Assembly (NCBI GenBank): GCA_049724395.1
Contig: JAUGWO010000151.1
Coordinates: 1-21,565, forward strand
Direction of reading: 5' to 3'
From: Spongospora subterranea f. sp. subterranea
Lineage: Eukaryota; Endomyxa: Phytomyxea; Phytomyxea; Plasmodiophorida
DNA length: 21,565 nucleotides
The translations under genes and the position numbers were made by a program. Shown in pieces: positions 9,481 through 20,100 of this stretch. Positions within the stretch are counted from its first letter, which is position 1. Each line of letters opens with the position of its first letter. A model generated the notes under the pieces. It searched no databases and was not told the DNA's origin. It worked only from the letters and a program-made list of their open reading frames with translations.

Positions 9481-10080
9481 TATAAAATGAGAGAAGGTTC
9501 AGATCTCATAGAACTTCATCACAATATCCACACACCCCTGTTTAATGACTACAATCGCACCTACAACAAAGTTCCAGTCGAGTGTGTCCTTTCCGGTCGC
9601 GATCTGACCAATATTGACTGAGTTGAAAATTTTGGAAATTGACCAGCAAATCAGCAAAATTCGAAAAGTAGCTTAGTCGTCAGGATTTTTCAAAGGAGCG
9701 TCTTTTTTGAGTCTTTTTTGTTAAGAGCCCGTTTGGCACATTGCGACATTGTTGAAAAAATTGACTATACCAGTCTAAGCATATCTTCAAGACCAACTTA
9801 CCAATTTCAAAGGAATTACTCAGTTTAGTCAAAATTCAAATTTTGGCTAGATTTTGTTATGTTTTTCGCCTATCAACATGCTGAATTTGACACGTCTCAT
9901 TACGAAAGTGAGTCAAAAGCGATCGTTTGTGGAGCGTCTCATAGGGAATGTGTTGTTTATAGAGTATCTGAATTAGCTAGAACGGCGTCTCATTCGATGA
10001 TTGTTCATATTCGTTGTTGATACCGGTATTGCTGACTCAGCAGCTTCCAATTCAACTGCTGGACACTTGACGATGCTCTA
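9481..10080. other. Gene-free AT-rich stretch
   Basis: About 600 bp without a convincing ORF on either strand. It contains T-runs near 9700-9720 and several copies of (A/G)GCGTCT (near 9699, 9935 and 9984), but no clear repeat structure, RNA gene or regulatory site could be supported. Confidence 0.5.
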
Positions 10081-10860
10081 AGACGCTTTGTTTATGCCTG
10101 ATACTGAATCAGATATCATTTGTTCCTGCAGAGTCAGTGCTACTGATAACACACAGGCGAACGGGACAGAGTTTGCATTCAAAACCTGTTGGTCTGCCTC
10201 GATGAGCCTGACTATGGCTGTCGCCACACAGGACACACTCTTTTATAGCGCCTTTTACTTGCTTCGGCTCATGGCCGGTTTTGATATTAACCCTAAAAGA
10301 ATGAGATCAGGACTCGATTGACAATTTTCGGACCACACCACCTTATTCGGTTCAGATCTCGTTCTAACTCTGTTTGCCCTTCAGAATATTTCGCCAACAT
10401 AGTGGCACACTTCATGAATTTTTTTTTCAGCGTCGAAAAGGTCTTAGCTACCTTGTTGAGGCGGCGCTTCTGCTGTCAATGGTCTACCTATGTGCTCTCA
10501 TCAGTTTCTGGAGGAGCTCTGATTATCTGTAGTCCACAGCGCGATTCAAACTGCTGCACTACAACCAACGGCTCGGTGGAAGAAAAGTAGATGAATGTAG
10601 ACAGAGATTCGACGGGCATTCAAACTTGCACGGAACGAGCTTAACGACTTGAAACAAACTGTTGACTCGATAAGGTGATTGCATTTCGTGAATCTGAATG
10701 AGATTCTTAAGGCATTGGATTAACAATTTTGGTTCCCAAAGCAGAGATGAAGATTGGGAATTAAGGACACTCCTAAACTGTGTCAGACCATCAACTCCGC
10801 CCATAATTTTGGAATTGTTTGGGAAGAATGCTTGATCAAAATATTGATGGGAACCAAAGG
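10080..10860 (-). mobile_element. piggyBac-like DNA transposase relic (C-terminal half)
   Basis: Two hallmarks of piggyBac-type transposases occur in order on -. At about 10763-10804 is MGGVDGLTQFRSVL, preceded by NNSKI. This matches the N-x-x-MGGVD motif just after the third catalytic region, and the ORF then runs to 10559 with a Trp followed by Leu-rich residues. About 500 bp further on, at about 10160-10235, is a CxxC...CxxC segment (CVLCGDSHS, then GFECKLCPVRLC), like the C-terminal cysteine-rich finger of the family. Upstream of it, basic residues KRRYKRVC appear in a neighbouring frame, so at least one frameshift lies at the finger. The catalytic Asp residues and terminal inverted repeats with TTAA were not found. 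It is a decayed relic. Alternatives are a chance MGGVD and an unrelated zinc-ribbon. Confidence 0.5.
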
Positions 10861-11205
10861 ATCATTTTGGGTAACTTGTTTGTACAAAAAACTCCAAAAA
10901 ACTTCTTCTTTCCTCAAGCAGAGTTTTCTGTGGTTTCGGGAAATTTGATGGAAACTGCAAATCGTCAGACCGTGCAAACAGATTGGAAATGCAATAAGTA
11001 AAATTCTGGCAGTGTCCAAACTTTCCTCCTCAGAGCGAATAAGCACTTTGCTCAATATACTGTTTTCTGATGCACAGACATATACAGAATATTCCACGTC
11101 TAAAACAATCTGAGCGTGCAGCAATTGTGCAAAATGCTCCTTGTCAACAATTTTGAAAAAAAATCTATCCCCAAAAACGCAGAAGCTCCAGTCAACATGT
11201 GACAA
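10783..11205 (-). other. Unrecognised 140-codon ORF between transposase and copia relics
   Basis: This ORF on - overlaps the 5' side of the MGGVD region in another frame. It contains a hydrophobic patch (ARILLIAFPICLHGLTICSF) and an aromatic stretch (FCVFGDRFFFKIVD). It may be upstream transposase sequence thrown out of frame, or noise. The copia reverse transcriptase homology stops at about 11343, so the boundary between the two elements lies near here. Confidence 0.25.
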
Positions 11206-11342
11206 ACCGCGACGCCTAGCCGACGTCCCTTCTCCAACACTAGCATTGAATTCACCGGATGCTACTGCAGTAGCGCCTTGCAGGAAAACGTCTAGATTGA
11301 TGCTGTGAAAATCTAAAACAGCGATTGCGTCAGGAAAGACCG

Positions 11343-13500
11343 CTAAAAATGGATCTGCTGACCAAGGTAGAGCTGAAATTGAGCGGCGACTGCAAGGACG
11401 GTTCGAGAGGAATCCGCATAAGCAATAGGGGAGAAAATTTCGTTATAGTCTAGACACCGGGTCTTTGTGAAAAGCCATTCGCAACGAGACGAGACTTTAA
11501 TTCTCAAAATCTTTCCATCAGGTCGAGGCTTTAGAGTTAACACGAATTCACAATCAATTGCTTTTCGTCCTTTCGGCAACCTGGATAGCTGAAATGTGCC
11601 AAACTTGTGCAATGTTTTGAGTTCTGTGTGTGCAGCGTCGAACCAGTATTCGGCATATTGACTGGTCAATGCCCACCTGAATGAGCTGGGTATTGGGTTA
11701 GCCGAGGATGTCAAACCAACCAAAGGTGGTCGTGGGTATTGCTGTGCAAGTTCAATCTTGTCCAAGGGTGACCACTTGAGCGTTGCGACGCGCGATTGCA
11801 CAGTGAAACTCGGAGAGAATTTCTCTATTGGCGGTGGAGTGTCTGGTGTCACGTTCTTTGCGTTGATCGGATTGAACTTAAGATATGGACTCGTTTGTAT
11901 CGACACCAACCCCCGGTCTCCAAAAGGTGAATTTGTCCTCTGCGAATACAGCGTTTCGGGTGGAAATGACGCCAGAAGCTCCGGATTCCAGAGCTTGTAC
12001 TCCTCTTTGATGATTTTAGTAGTCAACGAAGATTGCGCCGTGTGCTTTGAAATCCATCTTTTGACGAAGCTTTTCGGGATATGATATCAAGCGTCACAGC
12101 CAAATACTCGAAGGTGGGAACAACTGGGTTTCTTGTTGTACCATCGTTCGTATTGAGTCATTCGGTTTGGAAGGGCGGTATGTGGTTTACGAGTCAGAAT
12201 TGAAATAGCACAACCGACGGCAAAAGCCCAGAATTCTAGTCCTAATTTCGCTTTGATGCTAATGCTGTTGACCATTTCAAGAATTGTCCTATTCAGGCGT
12301 TTTGGGGATCTGTTAGACTCTGACTCGTACGGGACGATGGTTTGATGATGAATTTTGTTTGTCTTGTAGTATTCGCGGGATTCAGTAGAGCAATCAACAC
12401 CGTTGTTGTCACTTTGATGAGTAGTTAAAGTATGAATGCCATGTCCAGCTTGGCGGAAGACTTCGTTGTTGAATAGTTGAAGGGCTTCCAATTGATCAGA
12501 ATTCCTTTTCAGAAGGTAAGGGAATGACGTTCACCTGTAGTGATTTAAATTTGTGGCAATGTAGTAGAAATTAGGGAGACCCGCTCTGGGGAATGGTCCT
12601 TCGATGTCAGAGAAAACAAGCTGGATAGGACGGGTAGTTTTGGTGCCGCTTGGCAAGAATGGGGACTCTTGACATTTTAGGGAGACCACAGGGTTCACAT
12701 TGGCAATGGTTGATGTGATGCACCTTTACGTAAATCGTAATGTCAAAATCGGGACCATTGACCGATCGGTTCATATCTCTGTGATTCATTTGACCTAGTC
12801 TGTTGTGTAGTGTTTGCTATTGAATGGCACATCCCTGGTGAGAATATAGGGAATTGTGAGTATGGTTTAGTGGTACGATTGGCAATTGATACAAGTTGTC
12901 GGTGGTGTTCTGTGAGATAGCGATGATATATCCCGACAGAGGTATGGAATGGTCCTTAGAGTAAATCATGCATTGGTCTCCATTGAACAACAACTTGAAT
13001 CTGTGAGCAGAGTGCTTTGTCCAGGAAAGAGTGACCATTGAACTAGATTCTGCATTGAGTTTGCCAATTCCGCGAGCCAATTTGACATTGATTGAGCCAA
13101 TTTTCCTTGCGCTCTCGTTGTACGGTGATCTGTTAACCGAACTAGAAGTCCATTTGGAATGGGCTGGTAGTTCGTGGAATGGTCCTTAAAGTACATCATG
13201 CATTGGTCTCCACTGAACAGGAACTTGATTCTGTGAGCAGAGTGCTTTGTCCAGGAAAGAGTGACCATTGACCTTGTTTCTCGACGTGTGATACTTCAAA
13301 GTGAGTTTGCCAAATCCGCGAACCAAATTTGACATTGACTGAGCCAATTCCTTGCGCTCTCGTTGTACGGTCATCTGCTAACCGAACTAGAAGTCCATTT
13401 ACAATGGGCTGGCAGTTCGACATGTTTAGTCTGTCGGGTGTCGTGTGTCTTCCTCATCCAGAGTCTATGATGATTGAGGTCGGAGATACTGATTTTGGAA
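11343..13500 (-). mobile_element. Ty1/copia retrotransposon fossil (protease to reverse transcriptase)
   Basis: On - the pieces occur in copia order. A protease motif IIIDSGCGRH lies near 13450-13480. Post-protease sequence with GDQCMIYSKD and NTTDNLYQL lies at 12860-13000. A pre-integrase region with CGLPKMSRVPI lies near 12640-12690. An integrase core end with SPKRLNRTILEMVN and HLRVFGCDA lies at 12087-12310. A long open stretch at 11343-12026 ends in the start of the reverse transcriptase (LPKGRKAIDCEFVLTLKPRPDG and LDYNEIFSPIAYADSSRTVL). The rest of RT and RNase H were not found; homology ends near 11343, where a different relic begins. No Gag zinc knuckle and no LTRs were recognised. It is broken, with several breaks, yet some segments remain long and open, so it is younger-looking than the gypsy fossil at the window start. 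Confidence 0.85.
12945..13422 (-). repeat. Direct tandem duplication of about 230-250 bp inside the copia fossil
   Basis: Sequence starting TGGAATGGTCCTTA at 12945 recurs at 13175 and continues in parallel to about 13173 and 13422. Shared blocks include CATGCATTGGTCTCCA, GTGAGCAGAGTGCTTTGTCC and CGCTCTCGTTGTACGGT. The second unit is slightly longer. It duplicates the region between protease and the pre-integrase domain of the fossil. Confidence 0.88.
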
Positions 13501-13717
13501 GCTGCCGGTGCGAAAAGAGAATGATGTGGTTGGTTATTTCGTAATTTCTGGGAGAGGCACTGTGAATCGGAGTGTGTTTCTGGGACTATGACACTATTCA
13601 GGAATTAACACTATTTGGTTTACACACTAATTACACATAACAGTGTACAACTTTCAGCATTGCCCTCGATCAGAATCAGGGTTGGGGCCTTATATGGGAC
13701 AGCCCTAATAGAGAATT

Positions 13718-13885
13718 TTACTGTACGACGACCGGCAGTGCAGGTGCGGTCAGTGCGACTGCATCTGAGCCATCCACCCGACCAATTATCGAGCGCTTCA
13801 ACGCGGAGAACTCTGATTCGTCGATCGCGCCGGCTTTGAGGAGGGAGTTCAGCCCCTTCTGCTGATCGATAAACGACTCCGACAT
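13718..13885 (-). other. Small ORF with a SHOCT-like segment
   Basis: A 55-codon ORF on - starts MSESF and contains GLNSLLKAGAIDESEF followed by ALKRSII. The pattern L-x-x-L-x-x-G-x-I-x-E-x-E-F-x-x-L-K is that of the SHOCT domain, a short module usually found at protein C-termini. Here about 20 further residues follow it before the stop. The local base composition is more GC-rich than its surroundings. It lies between the copia protease and the hairpin element and could be a captured host exon, part of the 5' region of the copia element, or chance. Confidence 0.28.
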
Positions 13886-14053
13886 GAAGCGGCAATGTGC
13901 AATGTTGCCACTGTGTCGAGAACGAAGTGTGCAGGAATATCCTCACAAAATCATTTCATTGAGACTTTTTTCGCTGAAATTTGTTGTTTAAATTTGGAGC
14001 TGAAACTAAGACTTTTTGCCAAACTGGTCCGGGTTGAGGGATCGTACGGTCCC

Positions 14054-14145
14054 AATTCAGGGTTCGGGCCTTAATAGAAATAATCTTGTCACAATGAATA
14101 GTCTTTTTGACAAGACTATATCGATTAAGGCCCGAACCCTAAATT
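14054..14145. repeat. Near-perfect hairpin, 38 bp arms and 16 nt loop
   Basis: The 38 bases at 14054-14091 pair with those at 14108-14145 with about four mismatches. The conserved core AGGGTTCGGGCCTTAAT is in both arms and TCTTGTCA is at the loop side. A related single arm, AATCAGGGTTGGGGCCTTA, lies at 13674-13692 in the same orientation as the left arm. This looks like a small inverted-repeat (MITE or fold-back) element, with perhaps an older, larger version bounded by 13674 and 14145. A hairpin transcript or recombination product are alternatives. Confidence 0.75.
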
Positions 14146-14189
14146 GCATATTCCTCGTGCCTCTACTTATTTAATAACTCAACTTACCT

Positions 14190-14492
14190 ATGAAAAACAA
14201 AATTGACTTCTGTTATATCAATCAATTCGATACGTGCTCCGATTCACCAATCAGTTCGGTTCATCTCTCTGATCAGTTCGGCCTAACCTCTTTGAATCAT
14301 TTCAGTGCAGTAGTGGCATCCCTGCTACAGATAGCATCACTATCACCTCTCAATAATTCACATACAATAGCTGACTACCTTAATCTGCCTTTGAAGGTTG
14401 CTTGGGTTCCGGAAATGGTTGGAACATTGATGAGCTATTTGCAATTTGGCTGCATTCGGGCCCATTTTCATGAGGTGCTTTTCTTGGATTGA
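14190..14492 (+). CDS. Unrecognised 100-codon ORF
   Basis: The open frame begins MKNKIDFCYINQFDTC and ends HEVLFLD. It contains a weakly hydrophobic helix (FSAVVASLLQIASLSPL). No domain, signal peptide or neighbour suggests a function, and upstream sequence is the hairpin element. It could be an exon of a gene, a remnant, or chance; it is listed because it is one of the longer open frames in the non-duplicated centre. Confidence 0.2.
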   Translation: MKNKIDFCYINQFDTCSDSPISSVHLSDQFGLTSLNHFSAVVASLLQIASLSPLNNSHTIADYLNLPLKVAWVPEMVGTLMSYLQFGCIRAHFHEVLFLD

Positions 14493-14814
14493 TGGCCTTG
14501 AACTTCAGCCTCAGTTTCCAAGAACCGTTTGTTTGTTGGTGTTGCTTTTAACCTTTTCGGTTTGAATTCGTGGGCCTTAAGCAGGTTCGTATAGTTCTTC
14601 AATCAACCGTGTTGGGTGCATTCCGTCACTTTGGAGCTCGCGACAGTCGATAACTTTTGAACTGTGTCATTCATATTTTGGAATGCGATTTTTGTAGGAA
14701 CATCTGAATATGGTTGCATTATAATTAAAAAGGAGGACGAGAAACTTTTGGAGGACTCGATCAAGCTGAGGCAGAACATGGCAAAGAGAGGGTCAATTGA
14801 GTTTGAGCTATATA
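14493..14814. other. Stretch without a supported feature before the right arm
   Basis: No ORF or repeat could be supported. On - the residues LKNYTNLLKAHEFKPKRLK appear in one frame without a start or recognisable family. The inner breakpoint of the inverted duplication lies at the right edge. Confidence 0.45.
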
Positions 14815-15319
14815 CTGTATCTGTTTACAATTCATCCTAAATGGGCGATGAAGGTGATTGCATTGTCATAATGAGGGCAATCGAGCACTTTTCCGTCACC
14901 ACGTGAAAGAACATATGAGCTGCAGCAAGGGTTCATCCTTGACCACTGTTAAAATCTTGAACATGAGTAGCTTATACTGGGCACGAAAGGTTCGGGAGAG
15001 TGCAATTGAGTTCAAACGTACACAGGATCGTTCATTGTTGGATATTTCAAGGTCCAGGGAGTTGTAGATGGAACTGATATTTTCGGCGATGATGTCTGCT
15101 TCTTCAACTGCATTGTTCGTGTGAGTAGTGAAGGTACACTGCGTTTAGTTCTGTTGCGGAACCAGAGTTTTCAGCATCTTCCGCGTTCCTGTTCCAGGTT
15201 TGTCCTTACTAAGTTTCTTTGCCAACTCAAGTAAGTGTACGTTCAGGTCTGTGAAGTTTTACTATTGCTTGTTGACATTTTGTTTTGGCGCGATTTGTCT
15301 CTTTCAAGCGATGCTGAAT
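14815..15319 (-). other. Unnamed conserved stretch at the inner end of the right arm
   Basis: Counterpart of 8481-9007. On - it reads TNNAVEEADIIAENISSIYN and LNSIALSRTFRAQY, differing from the left copy largely by conservative residues. On + an ORF at 14858-15067 is also open (YWARKVRESAIEF), so the true strand is not proven. It directly follows the endonuclease fragment in that element's orientation. Confidence 0.35.
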
Positions 15320-15775
15320 TCATCGTTCTTGAATCAACATGCGTTGATTCGAATTGTTTTGTGTTGTTTTGCCTCTTATATAGCATGTTGAATTTTTGAA
15401 GGTCAATTGTTCGGGGTTCAGCTGTGTGATTCTGTCCATAAGCGCGTTTATGGTTTCGTCATTATCTATTACTGTCATGAAATCTTTCAGCGACTCAATG
15501 TGTTTCTGTCTCGTTGTTGGGATTGAAGTTAACAAAATTGTTGGCAAATGGTCACTGCTCAGTTTGGTGTGAACTTTCCAGTTTTGTTCGCATGGAATAA
15601 ACGCTGGGCTGTAAAGGTCGATATCTGATGTGTTTGGTCCTCTCATTGGTGTCTTGACATCATTCAATAATAAATTTATTATAATGGAGTCAAGGTCTTC
15701 GTGGTGGTGATCGTCATTGAATCCAAATCGATTATCTTTTGTGTTCAGATCACCTGTAATTATAGTTAGCATATT
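15320..15775 (-). mobile_element. Non-LTR (LINE) endonuclease domain, C-terminal part (right arm)
   Basis: An open frame of 150 codons on - contains ITGDLNTKDNRFG, then GPNTSDIDLYSP, then KLSSDHLPTIL. These are three ordered motifs of APE-type endonucleases of Jockey-like LINEs: the GD(F/L)N metal and active-site region, the S/T-x-ID segment, and the SDH(L)P catalytic His. The domain's N-terminal half, with the first catalytic Asn and Glu, is missing, because the fragment abuts the chromovirus fossil at about 15775. No reverse transcriptase follows. This copy lacks the internal deletion of the left-arm copy. Confidence 0.75.
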
Positions 15776-15784
15776 CTGCTGATT

Positions 15785-16740
15785 AACGAATTATTCCAGT
15801 GTCTGCCAGAACTCAGACCTCGCCATATTGTTGAGGACTCGTGTATTTACGTATGACTCAACATTATTTCCTAATTCGACTCCCATACAGCAAATTCTGC
15901 CATTCGGCAACTGGAGTTTCACCATTCTTCGCGAATATCGGGTTCCATGGTCGACACGATCTTTCAGTACCGAAATCTGGGTCGTGCCCAAATCCAGCCG
16001 TTGTCGATATGATTTCCTATCTCAATGATGTTCAGAATCAACTGCAGTAACAAGGCGTCATTCAGTGAATCTCTATATAAAGCGGTTCGCCGATCGGAAT
16101 CGTCGCCCGTCTCCCGTTCAAAACGTTGACGATCAGGTGTGGCTCATTGGCGACAATATTCCAACTACTAGGGCCTGCCATGGATTGGATGAGAAGGGGT
16201 TAGGGCAGTTCACAATTGTTAGTGAAATTAATTTCTGTCGCTGATGAAATGGACATTCCCAATAATTCTATTTTGTACAGGATATTTCACTCATCGCTGA
16301 TTCAAATGTCCTTCCTGATAGGAAACAGTGTAATCCTCCCCATATAACGATGGATAATGATCAGCGACAACTGTATGAAGAAAAACGACATCATTATTTG
16401 TCGTTTGTTTAATGGGCAAATGCGGTAATTGGTGGATTGAAAAGGTGACGATGTTTCTGACCAAACCTGAGAACCTTAATCGCCGCTATTCTGTTCGACT
16501 ACCCCAGCCATGAAGGAGGCTATTGTCGTGTTCCATCGGACACATCCTGAGGCACCGCCCCATAAGACGGGCTCTAAATCATGACACCTCTATCTTAGTA
16601 AACTCATCAACATGTACCGGCCCGAACTGGGCAATTCTCAGTTCGGACAACGGTCAATATTTCCAACATCAGTCTCACCATCTCTCGTACGTGAAAAGTA
16701 CTTTACTTTTCGTTTAAATTTGTAAATCACTCAACACTGA
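15785..16740 (+). mobile_element. Chromovirus-type Ty3/gypsy fossil, 3' part (right arm)
   Basis: Mirror of 7335-8095. On + it shows HSATGVSPFFANIGFHGR at about 15898-15952, YLNDVQNQLQ near 16020-16048, and VDDQVWLIGDNIPTTRAC then GLGQFTIV at about 16125-16220. Further on come degraded chromodomain-like and tail regions, with KLINMYRPELGNSQFGQ shared with the left copy near 16600-16650. It keeps about 50-60 bp more near the integrase end than the left copy. It is broken, with several breaks, and no LTRs were identified. Confidence 0.8.
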
Positions 16741-16744
16741 ATAA

Positions 16745-17162
16745 TTCATAGTGGAGCAGTTATAATCATATCATGTTGTACAATCAGAGGAACTATCGAC
16801 TCCGTTTCACAACAAAAGTCCTTCCAGTATTCGATATTGGCACTGGCACTTATGTCTGGTCTGGTAAAGAGAGGAATAAACTCAATGAGTCTGATCTAGT
16901 CGGTCTCGGGGTAATTGTTCACTAGTAATTGGCACAATCCTCAATGAGCGATGTCGAAACAACGCGATGATCGTTGGCCCATTTATTGAGAACAAAATCT
17001 AATTCGGTAGGTGTGCCCATTATCAATTCGCCACGTCTCTCTCATTCGTCAATGGTCAGGAATTGGAGAATTTCTCCCTTCTGTTCATGGCTTTTCGAAG
17101 AATACACGATTTGGCTACCACGAAAGAGTATCAACAAAATACCACACAAACTACCAAAAATG
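16745..17162 (-). other. Downstream flank of the gene with possible endonuclease scrap (right)
   Basis: Counterpart of 6906-7334. On - around 17035-16955 the residues TWRIDNGH and, in a shifted frame, LDFVLNKWANDHRVV appear. The resemblance to LINE endonuclease sequence is weak, and frame-breaking differences from the left copy show it is not maintained. It may simply be 3' untranslated sequence of the repeat gene. Confidence 0.3.
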
Positions 17163-20100
17163 TCATAATCCTGAATCATACCCATCTTTCAACAAATCCG
17201 CCAATTTTTCCACAAAATTCTCCAAGTCGCCCAGCAGTTTCGGCGCACAATCGCACTCCATCAAGCACATTCCGATGCATCGATTGTCCTCAAAAACAAA
17301 GTGAAGGTCCCTATACCAGCGAAATAAGATGATCTAACGCAGTCGAAAATGAGGATCCTTTACCTGTAAAGCTGATAGTAATACGAATGGCTTGGGTCAT
17401 TGATCGAATATTTTTGAGAATAACGAATATTGATAAACGCATTAAATAACATTCCGCTTTCGATATCTGTCGCCATCAAATGATCACTGTGAAAATTGAT
17501 ACATGAATACTGGGGTGTAAATCATTGAAGTTGACCACCTTGACTTCTCTGCCTTAACTGACATCAAAATCGAATCAATAAACTGCTGACGGTTATTCCC
17601 CAATGTTTCACTACGAAGATCAAGGTAGTTAAAGAACACAGTCAGCAGGTCATTCCTGATCAATGATGATTAGCGGATTATGGCGCTAAGAACAGTGGAC
17701 AGGGGAATACCAATTCGATTCCGTGAATGATTTGTGTGTTTGATCACTCAGGGTCCTGATAATAATAAAAAAACGAGGTCACAATAACGCTCCAGTTCCA
17801 ACAATACCATTGCAAACACGAAAATGTGATCGCTAGATCCTCAGCAAGAGCAGGGTTGGAATCAGAGGCCTTGGCAGCGATTTTGCTTTTAGCTTTGCTG
17901 ACGATAATTGAAATCAGCCTCTTTACCAAAAAATCACGTCTGGGAGATTGAGTTTCAGTTAACAATCATCCTCCGATTTGGAATGGGACCAGAGTGGTTC
18001 TGTCACCATAGAAACACGTACCGAAGTGAAAGAATGATTGTTTTCGATTGTCGAATTTCCTCCGAAACCAGTTCAACCAAATCTTGATTGAGCCCAATAC
18101 GGTTTCTGTTAGGTGTTTCGAGAGAATGATCAAGGTAGTTGAAGAACGGAGAGAGGAGATCGTCCCTAGAGAAATTTCAAACTAAGCCGCCGATGACGAT
18201 GGAGAGAGTCACCAGGAATACCAATCCGATTCCTTCAAATATTTCGCATCACCAATGATCCTGATAACGAAAGCATTAAATGTGGCCCGCGACCCCGTTT
18301 TTTGCATCAATCACCGTTTTAAATTCATTGCTTGTGCCCCGACACAAACAACAGGTTTGGGATCGATCATGGACATGAGTTGAGACAAGAAGCAATCGGG
18401 TCTGGAACAAATATTCAGTTAAACAGCTACGATCAAGTGATTCGGCAGTGCTTTACTACCGATTATTGTGATTCAACATCGCATTATCCTCTTCTTGGTT
18501 TATCTCCTTCTGGACTGTTCTAACCAAATCGGGATCCCCCAAAAAATCCGCAATCGCATTGGGAAACCATTCACTGATTGACATCAAACGCTAAAACAGA
18601 ACAATGCATGTGATATCTCGAACAAAACCTACCGCAATGTGGTTTTGATCTTGTAGTAATTATCGGACCGACCCCTGTGTTTGCACCCCGAACTAGGCCG
18701 TCGAAAACTGTCGTAGTCTTTTTGGAGGCGAATTACGTGATAATGACCGCTGTTGATGAACAGACATGAATCGGTGAAGAAAACGAGATCCTCAAATGAG
18801 ATTACTCAATGCCGGTATGCTTTATGGCTTCCTTCAACAATGTTGTTTCGTAGGGGACCTTACTATCAACATGATGTCAAACACAGATGATCAACCAGAC
18901 GGCATTTTCACTAACAAAAATTGACAAAAATCGTGGACGGCTTTGTCAACCGGATCAGATGGGATGACATTTTGGTCGATGAAAGAAAAACTGCTATGGA
19001 CACCAAACCAGATATTGAATATTATCACGAAGGGGATTGGCTATTCCGTACAATATCCGATAAAGGTTCTCAAGGGCTCCCACCAATTCAGCAGATTTGC
19101 ACAATTCACCAGGCGGAAGGTTTCTGAGACCAGATACCACAGAATCATCAAACAAAGATGTGCTGAACAACGCGAACACAATTCATTACAAAATTTCACC
19201 GTATCTCCAATCAGGACCAGATTTGATTAACTTTCTCAAAAGAGTCAAAACAGGGGCATGGAGGTTCCTGTTCATAAAATTTCAAATACTGACCAGAAGG
19301 CGGCCCACGATTCTAGTTTGAAAAAACAACTCTTCAAGATTTGTCGAGTCTGAACCACATTTGACCATGTTCAATATATCGCGTGCAAATTTGAAAGGAA
19401 TGTTGCTATGGAAAAGAACTGAGAACATGAAAAGATCATAAACGCGGCTGGAACGTTTTGTGTAAAAACTAAACTAACACTTCAGGAGATGACACATCGA
19501 ATCCAGATTGGAGCAGCCCCATGACAACTTGCGCTGCGTTGGGAAAATTGTTGCTGAAAATCAGCAATGAGTTAAAACACTTCAACACAGACGAGGCAAA
19601 TTGTTCACGAACAAGAACTTAAACAGACATTGGACATCTCCAACGACATGACGAGAACTTAGAACCAGTTTCACAATGCGCATATTGAAGGAAGAATGAT
19701 CGCTGATGAAAACAATATGAGTTGATGATTATAACAAAGGAGGGTAACTATAAGATACAAAAGCGATAGCAGTTCTGCAAGTGCTTCCGCATCTGCACCA
19801 GATTCGAGCAACTTGCTCAAATGATGCGCAAAATTGCCAGGCAAACGGCTATCAGAGGAATTACAAAACTGATGATCAGGAGGGAAAAAACGATCCATTA
19901 CAAGTGGGAAAACAGGGATTTCAGGGCTTCAACATCGCCACCAGATGTCAGCAAATTTTCAACAAGGGGCGGATTAGTGTGAGAGAGGGACCTATGCACG
20001 ATGAGAGAATGACTGATTGAGGCAGCTGTTGCAATACAGGAGGGAAATCAGCTCTTGACGGGTTTCCATATTCGACCCAAATTGCAACTCCCGTTTCACA

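Noticed and set aside
11758-12084. A 108-codon ORF on +
   Set aside because: It is the antisense shadow of the copia reverse transcriptase region on -.
17011-17332. Overlapping + ORFs of 97 and 89 codons
   Set aside because: They lie antisense to the last exon and flank of the right-arm gene, overlap each other in different frames, and have no motif.
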